DNA from: Paragonimus westermani
Lineage: Eukaryota; Platyhelminthes; Trematoda; Plagiorchiida; Troglotrematidae
Assembly: GCA_008508345.1 (NCBI GenBank)
Contig: QNGE01000276.1
Span: forward strand, 28,144 to 92,143
Direction of reading: 5' to 3'
DNA: 64,000 bases
Part shown: positions 57,945 to 64,000 of the stretch, in pieces
Numbering within the stretch: the first letter of the stretch is position 1
How the letters are laid out: every line of letters starts with the position of its first letter
Translations under genes and position numbers: made by a program
The notes under the pieces: model-generated
Databases searched by the model: none
What the model saw: only the letters and a program-made list of their open reading frames with translations
Told to the model about the DNA's origin: nothing

Positions 57945-59035
57945 GTTGGCTAAAACACACCTTAAGATGATTCATTTAGCTACCCAACCCAATTGATTCA
58001 TCATTGAACCTTATACTGACTGATGGACAGTCCGGATCATCGAGATTCGTAGACTGGAAAATTAGGGAATGATCCTTCAGAAAGAGTGAAAACCGGTGAT
58101 CCGTTTCAGTTGAACCGAATGACCATTTTTATCAGATAGTGGTCCACGTCCCGATAGATCGAGTCCAACCGGTTTATATCTGTGAGGGTGCACTACACGT
58201 GGGACTAACAGCGTTCAACGATTGGCTACGTCCTATTTAATGTCTTCTTCATTTTTGTCAGTAATCGAACTCATCACGGGTTCATCTTCAATTTGTCTTT
58301 CTGTTGATTGATATGGCCGCCTTTTGTGGCCTTCCTGAGCCCGCCTCGAATTAGATCAGATAAGGAGTTTATCCCGACTCAGATAACGGTTCAGATTTGT
58401 TGACCCCTTTCTGATGCCTTGAACCTTTTGATAAATTTGATGTTGAACTCTGTGGATAGATATGTGCACAAAGGCGCATAAATGTTTGATCTGAGCAAAC
58501 ACTTTACACTTTTTAAATAAGAACGTGATAAAACGGATGCGCTGGAGAAGTAAAAATGAACTAACGGTTATATAATTGTTAACTGGATACACCCAATGGC
58601 CGGTTGCAGCTACAACCTTCCCATGAACCATTCAGCTATCTGGTTTATACAGAGAACGTCTGTTATGAATTCTGCTGTTGTTAGAGGGCACGAGTACAGT
58701 GAAGGTGAGCAATCACACTATACTACACGTCAGTAACCAGGTACAGACCTGCGGTTAATGATCGAAATAACCTGTCAGGAATACCAGAAGTAACACGACA
58801 GTACATTCTGGCCTGAAATGATGTTTTCCATACATAAAGTTGGCACCAAAAATCTTGGCGCCCTGGAATTATTGTTGTGTGCAAACGATTGTTCTCATTT
58901 TAGGTGATGTTGAACCATGCACTCCTTTTATTGATCTGCTGAGTAGGCAGTCTTTGTGCCATTCGTTCTTTCGGCTCGCAACAATTAGTGCCGTAATTAG
59001 GGTTGAGATTAAAGTTTCTATGGCCACTATCTTTC
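57945..59035. other. Stretch without recognisable genes
   Basis: Unrecognised frames at 58356-58631 (-) and 58840-59043 (+). Nothing else seen before the gypsy relic begins. Confidence 0.35.
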
Positions 59036-59039
59036 AAAG

Positions 59040-59720
59040 ATAGAGGACGTCCGGAGATTTCCAAAGAAATTTGATGACGTATCCAAGAGGTTCGGAATCA
59101 TGACCAGCCGGGCGAATCTGGTGGTTCAGAGTATGTTCCGTGAGGGCAGACGTTGCTACAAGCAGCGTGAAAGAGTTATGTGGAGTTAAAGTGAGTTGCC
59201 AGGAAAGAGGCGCTGATTACCGAGTATGGAGATGTTGTTTTTCATGCTCTGTCACTACTGACAGCACTGTCAAGGATCTTGTCGAAGGTGGACCGGGGTT
59301 TTGGACGACGCGTGCTGACTGATCAGCTCTTGGATGGAATGCCTCCAGGAGTCTGGAAGCAGCTCACGATGGTTGTCGTCGGATGTCCAGCGACTTTGAA
59401 TAATTGGATGATGCGGCTTGTCATGTGCCAGAGGAAAACTCCCTGACAGTCAACGAGTTGAAGGCAGGCGAACCAACTAAACTGACCGACCTTCGTATCG
59501 CAGTGGGGAGGCTGACGCAGGAAATGGCTGTTTTGAGACGAAGAATACGAAACAACATGGTGGAAGATTTGGACACTAGCGGAGATTTTGTTCGCTGACA
59601 GGAAAAACCTTTAGTAAGATAAACGCTTCCTTGATTTTTTTTGTTTGAGAAGGGAAACCCATTAACAGGTGCGATCGCTATGGCGGCAGTTCAGGCTACG
59701 GTAAAAGCCAGTGGTAGATA
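59040..59720 (+). pseudogene. Ty3/gypsy gag relic
   Basis: In broken frames the strand reads LLDGMPPGVWKQLTMV and GCPATLNNWMMRLVMCQRKT, then ELKAGEPTKLTDLRIAVGRL with a predicted coil, and near 59660 CDRYGGSSGYG. The last resembles a ruined CCHC knuckle (C.RCGG.GH....C). The order (helical capsid-like region, coil, zinc knuckle) and the position directly upstream of RT sequence identify it as gag. Gag packages element RNA into particles. Several stops and shifts make it non-coding now. The exact start is uncertain. Confidence 0.55.
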
Positions 59721-60119
59721 ACACTGCTGATGGAATGGTAAGTTCAGTGATTTACCTATGGCCATGTGCGATGGCTGTTTGGACTGTCATAATTATTGGC
59801 CTAGCAGAATATGACGTCTGAATTCTTCATCACTTAATCAGACAGCCCCATGTCATTCCTCCTGTTGCAAGCCAGGCTATATCGAGTGCGGATTTTTCTC
59901 GATCGTGCTGAAGCCGTGGCTGATCTGAAACGTTACAAACTTAACCTATTTCGGTGTGGTTTCACTGATTAGAAAGCGCTTAGTGGAACTGAGATGAACA
60001 CAACTAGATCGAATCCAACCAATGACAACCGGCTATTAAATGAAATGATATGCATATTTCCGGAATTACTCCTTAAAAACAAAGACCTTTAGTGATATTG
60101 TGACCGGACTGAATACGAA

Positions 60120-61445
60120 ATCCCCATCATCCCAACATGACTTTGACCACTCGGTCGCAGAAGAAGTGGAGTGCACTTGCGGCAAAATATTGAACAGCAA
60201 GTGGAAAACATGCTGAATGAAGAAAAGGTCGAAAGGGCGGACAGTCCCTTTAGTTTCCGCGCCTTGTTGAGGAAGGAAATCAATGGGAAGTTTCTATTTC
60301 GTGTCTACTTTACACGGCTGAACGAGATTACGTTCATGAAAGTTGTGATCGACATTTCCATGTTGAAATTGACCACAAACCCTCTGAGGTGGATCAAATC
60401 AGCGAATGATCCCATTGGCAAACCAGACTCGTTTGACGTTACGACTACAAAAATACGAAGTCACAATAAGTTGTGTCTGAAAAGAACGGTGTTCCTGACT
60501 TACTGTCCCGAGCGCAGCACCTGGACTTGATGGGGGTTGACAATATTGCACTGAAGAACAATCTCGGAATGTTATAAGCAACACAATAGGAATACAGCGA
60601 TCCGGTAGTGGTTGACTAAATTCTAACGACAGTACAGCCGCCGGAGGTCGAGAGACATCTGGAAGTGAATGCTTTCATAGGGCACTGGTCAGACTCGTGT
60701 CTGTATAGTGGTGGAATTCTAATGTGTCACCCGTGAGAGGGACTGGTTGTATCGGCAGGGACTGAAAGATAATGTCAACATTTACATACTGGCTTACCAG
60801 CAGCGTCAGTTACAGAAGGGCACAAAGCACTCGAATCATCATTACATTCAACCACTCCCCGTCAGTGGAACTGAGAAATTATGGTCAATGGGCGTGGTGT
60901 GTCCCATTCTGGTGATCACTTCTGTGCAATGGTACATCATAGCCGAGAATAAACATTTCACAACGTAAACCGAAGTGACCAATGTATTTGAAGAGTGTGC
61001 GAATGCTGTATGCAGGGTTACAATTTAATACATCATTACAAGTGGTCGAATACCCTCAAGGCATATTGACCGAACACAGCTGATGGTTCGAAACTAAGGA
61101 GCTTCGGAAATCATTGGATCGTTTGGAAATCAAGAAATTTTGCTAAGCACCATAACACCCCGTATTAAACGGACTGATGAGAAGAAACAGTCACTCAATC
61201 GAGTAGTGATTGGCGGCTGAAGAAAAAGGCTGGGAGAAAATTTTACCATTGATTCTGTTGGTTAACCGCTCCTCAACACAGGGCACAGTGAAAAGTTCAC
61301 AGTTAGAGCTAACGTCATTCTTGCCTGTTGGTCAGGAAATTGACTTATAGGAATACCGATTGATGAACATTTGTGGATTAGCAAAGACACAAAGTTTGAC
61401 CAACCAGAATCTGTCAGTTGAATCAGAGATAGCCAGGGAGTAATC
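60120..61445 (+). pseudogene. Ty3/gypsy pol relic (RT start, RNase H end, integrase)
   Basis: The 60171 frame reads LRQNIEQQVENMLNEEKVER and FLFRVYFTRLNEIT, the first RT blocks (V..ML..GVIEPS.SP..., FCVDYRRLNEIT). It jumps at about 60345 to LTTNPLRWIKSANDPIGK, the RNase H end (TDHKPL.WI), so RT palm and most of RNase H are deleted. Then come VPDLLSRAQHLDLMGVDN, HWSD and GGILM, and an integrase zinc-finger region ending QPLPVSGTEKLWS at 60747-60900. FETKELRKSLDRLEIKKF at about 61090 and LPVGQEIDL at about 61335 follow. These match in order the integrase of the 36-kb element (DLLSRTQHLD, QPIPVSKIGELWS, LPVDQEIGL). It is an old relative of that family, heavily mutated; no LTRs were found. Confidence 0.82.
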
Positions 61446-62105
61446 TATTTCAAAATTTTACTTTCATACCCTGTGCCTCCATATATCCCTGCATCCTTAC
61501 ACCTCAGTAGGTATTTGCAACTATAGTTTGTAATCAACACCTTTAAAGCGATTAAGTGTTTCCCACTTTTAGCATATGATGTGGGTTGAAGTCAGCGAGA
61601 ATATAACGGTTATGCAGTTGTTGGAGGGGCAAAAGCGGGAAACATATACATACATATTCCGACACATTTATTTGTTTGATGACGGATCCTAGTTTATATT
61701 TGAAAAGTCACAATAAATCATTCACTACTCAATGTGTGCCTCTTTTTCAACTACTTTAAATATACGCATATATATTCGCATAATCATACAACTACAAATG
61801 ATGAGAGCAACTGGGTTTCTTTTGTGTGGCAAGTTGTGTACTTATATAAACAGCCTGTTCTTCATAGTGCAAAAGATAGGCATATCGGTCGAACCAGCTA
61901 AGAGCAGCTCGAGTGACCACCAATGAGTGATTGGTTTTATTTGGCAAATGAGTTTACTGCAAGTTTAAGCTACTGATTTGAAGTTACTGAACATGACCTA
62001 CTCGAATAAAGTACGGCTTCGCTGTTGTTCTAGATACTTGCAGTTTCTAGCGGGGTTTATCCAACAGTGTTCCGCATAACATGACCTCATTATGAATTCC
62101 TGTGA
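61446..62105. other. Stretch without recognisable genes
   Basis: AT-rich sequence between the gypsy relic and the Penelope tail. It may contain a decayed LTR of the gypsy copy, but no match to the 306-bp LTR is visible. Confidence 0.35.
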
Positions 62106-62109
62106 GTTT

Positions 62110-62960
62110 TTGCGACTGGTTCATTGTTAGAAGACAGAGGTGATTTTGGCGAACAGTCTGTTTTCGGTTATTCATCATCGGGCCAATTACATAACATTTT
62201 ATACCATCATGGTTGTCAAGCGAGAAGAAATCAAGAGCAATTAGTCACATAACTACATCAAACGGTTGTGAATTGGACGACAATTAAGTAACAAAATTGA
62301 CCTCCGGAGTTGTCAAGTGGGTAATGGGGGGCCATGGTAACCGTAGGGTCTGAACAAATTTCTTCTGAGCGCACAACTGTGGATTGCGCAACCGGATTCC
62401 GATCGCTTCCGCGGTGGCCAGAATACGAAATTTGACTCCTCTAGATTGACGGCTGGGCAGGCGGTAAATGGGCTGGAAAGCCACTTCTGGGGAGATTTGG
62501 TGCCCTGTGTCTACAAGGTGCGCCAGAATTGCACTCGAAATGGACTTCACCTCGCCCTTAGCTAGCCAAGTGGGGTGGTGCTCACGTATCCTCTGAGAAA
62601 GGCGCCTGGTTGTGCGACCGACGTAACTTGCTCCACAGGAGCATTTGAAGGAGTAAACACAAAATGAAGTCACACATTTAGGCAACGTATCTTTGAGTTG
62701 TACGTGGACTACCGGGTTTGATCCGAATGTGATTCGCAGTTGTGCCGCATTGTAGGTCTTTTCAATTGCGTTACGTATTCTGCGAGTCACCAATTCGGCC
62801 AAGGCCTCGCCTTTGTAAGCTAGCGTCATGTAAACGGACTTCTTTTCCGCAGATAGGAGCTTAGCTTTTGGTTCTGTCAGTTCCATATGTTTATCCACGA
62901 ATTTTACAGGATAAGAGTTCTCTGCGAGTATCCGCCGTAAAAAGACCACTTTGGTTCATT
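62110..62960 (-). mobile_element. Penelope-like element, 5'-truncated, endonuclease frame largely intact
   Basis: The 221-codon frame (62949-62284) begins in the linker (LRRILAENSYPVKFVDKHM) and carries SVYMTLAYKGEAL and KTYNAAQLRITFGSNP. The GIY-YIG domain is FCVYSFKCSCGASYVGRTTR (residues about 97-116) followed by LSQRIREHHPTW. Y99, Y109-V-G, the arginines, E123 and the CSC pair all appear intact. The C-terminus includes ILAHLVDTGHQI and RLRNPQLC. The RT is missing: a stop lies just upstream of 62949, marking the 5' truncation. The 3' tail (62283-62110) shares ATGATGAATAACCGAAAACA with the 10-kb copy. This is the best-preserved Penelope coding frame in the window; without RT it cannot move alone. 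Confidence 0.9.
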
Positions 62961-64000
62961 GTTCTCCACACGATATATAAGCTAACATATTATGCGCAAA
63001 CCGTCCAACTAGAAACAACGGACGGTGATCTAAAACCGCAAACAGTTGCTTTCTTGGAGTTGGTTCCTAGGAACGGCGTTCTAACTGTACACTAAAAAGG
63101 AACTGCATTCGGCCAAAATCGCTCTTCATTGAACTAGAAAGTTGAAGCACCATTTTAATTTTGTTGTAAATTGCTTTTCAAAACAATATGCAACACTCCA
63201 AGTATCACAACTGGTTATTTTGTTTAACGATGAAGACAATTCGCACTTTGCTTTCAGTCGAACTACTGTTGAGAGAGAGAGGGGGGAAACTTTCTAATTC
63301 ATATGAACTAAAGCTACGTAATTGAGTTAGAAGTACACATGTCGAAAGAAAGCGAAGAACTGAAATACAGGTTTAACGAACATTGTTTGATTAGAATCCC
63401 AATAGAACGATCATTTCACGATGGCTTAATTTGCTACGAGGAGTACACGAAAAAGATAGTGAACAAGTGCCTGAGTTAATTATAACGAGTAGAATTTGTT
63501 AGACGATTTGGACAAAAAACCAAAAATTTGAGAAACATATCCCAACAGTTAGTGCACGGAAAACGAGTAGTACTGGTTCATAACAACCCTCTGGGTCAAA
63601 AGACAGTTCTGTAGCGTACTAATCTATCGATTGGTAAGGTGTGTTGAACATCAAAGACACTTCCATTTGGGAGAACTGAACAAATTAGGGGAAAGCTCTG
63701 GAATATCAGTATCCTCTGTGTGGATTTCTAAGATGTCTGCTCAGCCCAAACTAAGAGTGTGGCAGCCGCACTCATTTGTTTAACTTTTCTGAAAGAAACT
63801 AAGGTAGTGTAAGACAAACACGTTCTAAACTACAACCAGTTGAAACGGAAAAGACGAAGTATGTTGTTAACTGATCGCTTCACGCTTATAATTAACTTAC
63901 ACAATGCCTGCCGACTTATGGAGCATTCGTCTGCGTGTAGTACGCTATGCTACATACTCTTTAATAAAAAGGCTTTTGGGATGCAACAGACTGTCACAGA
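62961..64000. other. Stretch without recognisable genes
   Basis: Bases 63030-63055 (GGTGATCTAAAACCGCAAACAG) faintly resemble a Penelope tail in plus orientation, which would repeat the inverted layout seen at 10.5 kb. Otherwise AT-rich and featureless to the window end. Confidence 0.3.

Overview
The window reads as nuclear DNA of an animal. Base composition is moderate (AT somewhat above GC by eye), long intact reading frames are almost absent, and nearly everything recognisable is a decayed transposable element. The mix is CR1/RTE-like LINEs, Ty3/gypsy LTR elements, at least six GIY-YIG Penelope-like copies, Tc1/mariner relics, tRNA-derived SINEs and a dispersed repeat carrying a hammerhead-ribozyme core. 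This mix best fits a flatworm, probably a trematode, because schistosomes are known for Penelope-like elements and for hammerhead-bearing SINE-like repeats. The species-group assignment is an inference; the animal, repeat-rich character is seen directly.

Layout. 1-2.6 kb: two LINE 3' ends. 5.4-6.0 kb: a Penelope endonuclease relic. 10.0-10.5 kb: an inverted Penelope relic with a 3' tail at both ends. 14.3-15.0 kb: a dead Tc1/mariner transposase. 15.9 kb: a possible host exon. 16.9-18.2 kb: a LINE reverse transcriptase relic, followed 30 bp later by a complete 306-bp solo LTR. 19.4-19.65 kb: two tRNA-SINEs in perfect inverted arrangement. 23.4-26.2 kb: three more SINE copies, a Penelope copy (24.1-24.9 kb) and a hammerhead fragment. 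28.9-30.0 kb: Penelope. 30.4-32.1 kb: a LINE with endonuclease and RT remains. 33.1-33.9 kb: two Penelope pieces in opposite orientation. 35.2-37.8 kb: the youngest element, a Ty3/gypsy copy with a complete 3' LTR, a truncated 5' LTR, a polypurine tract and a CTAT target duplication. 39.0-39.6 kb: LINE RT. 41.0 and 52.9 kb: two hammerhead repeat copies. 43.6-45.7 kb: a possible two-exon host gene. 48.2 kb: SINE. 55.2-56.0 kb: a second Tc1/mariner relic. 57.8 kb: a weak BED-finger-like exon. 59.0-61.4 kb: an old gypsy copy related to the one at 36 kb. 62.1-63.0 kb: the best-preserved Penelope endonuclease frame.

I see no rRNA, no CRISPR, no operon structure and no convincing complete host gene. 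Long stretches between elements hold nothing I can identify and are probably intergenic or intronic. The most interesting signal is the hammerhead-ribozyme repeat family (41.0, 52.9 and 25.2 kb). After that come the inverted SINE pair, the recurring head-to-tail or inverted layout of Penelope pieces, and the phase-matched exon pair at 43.6/45.5 kb.
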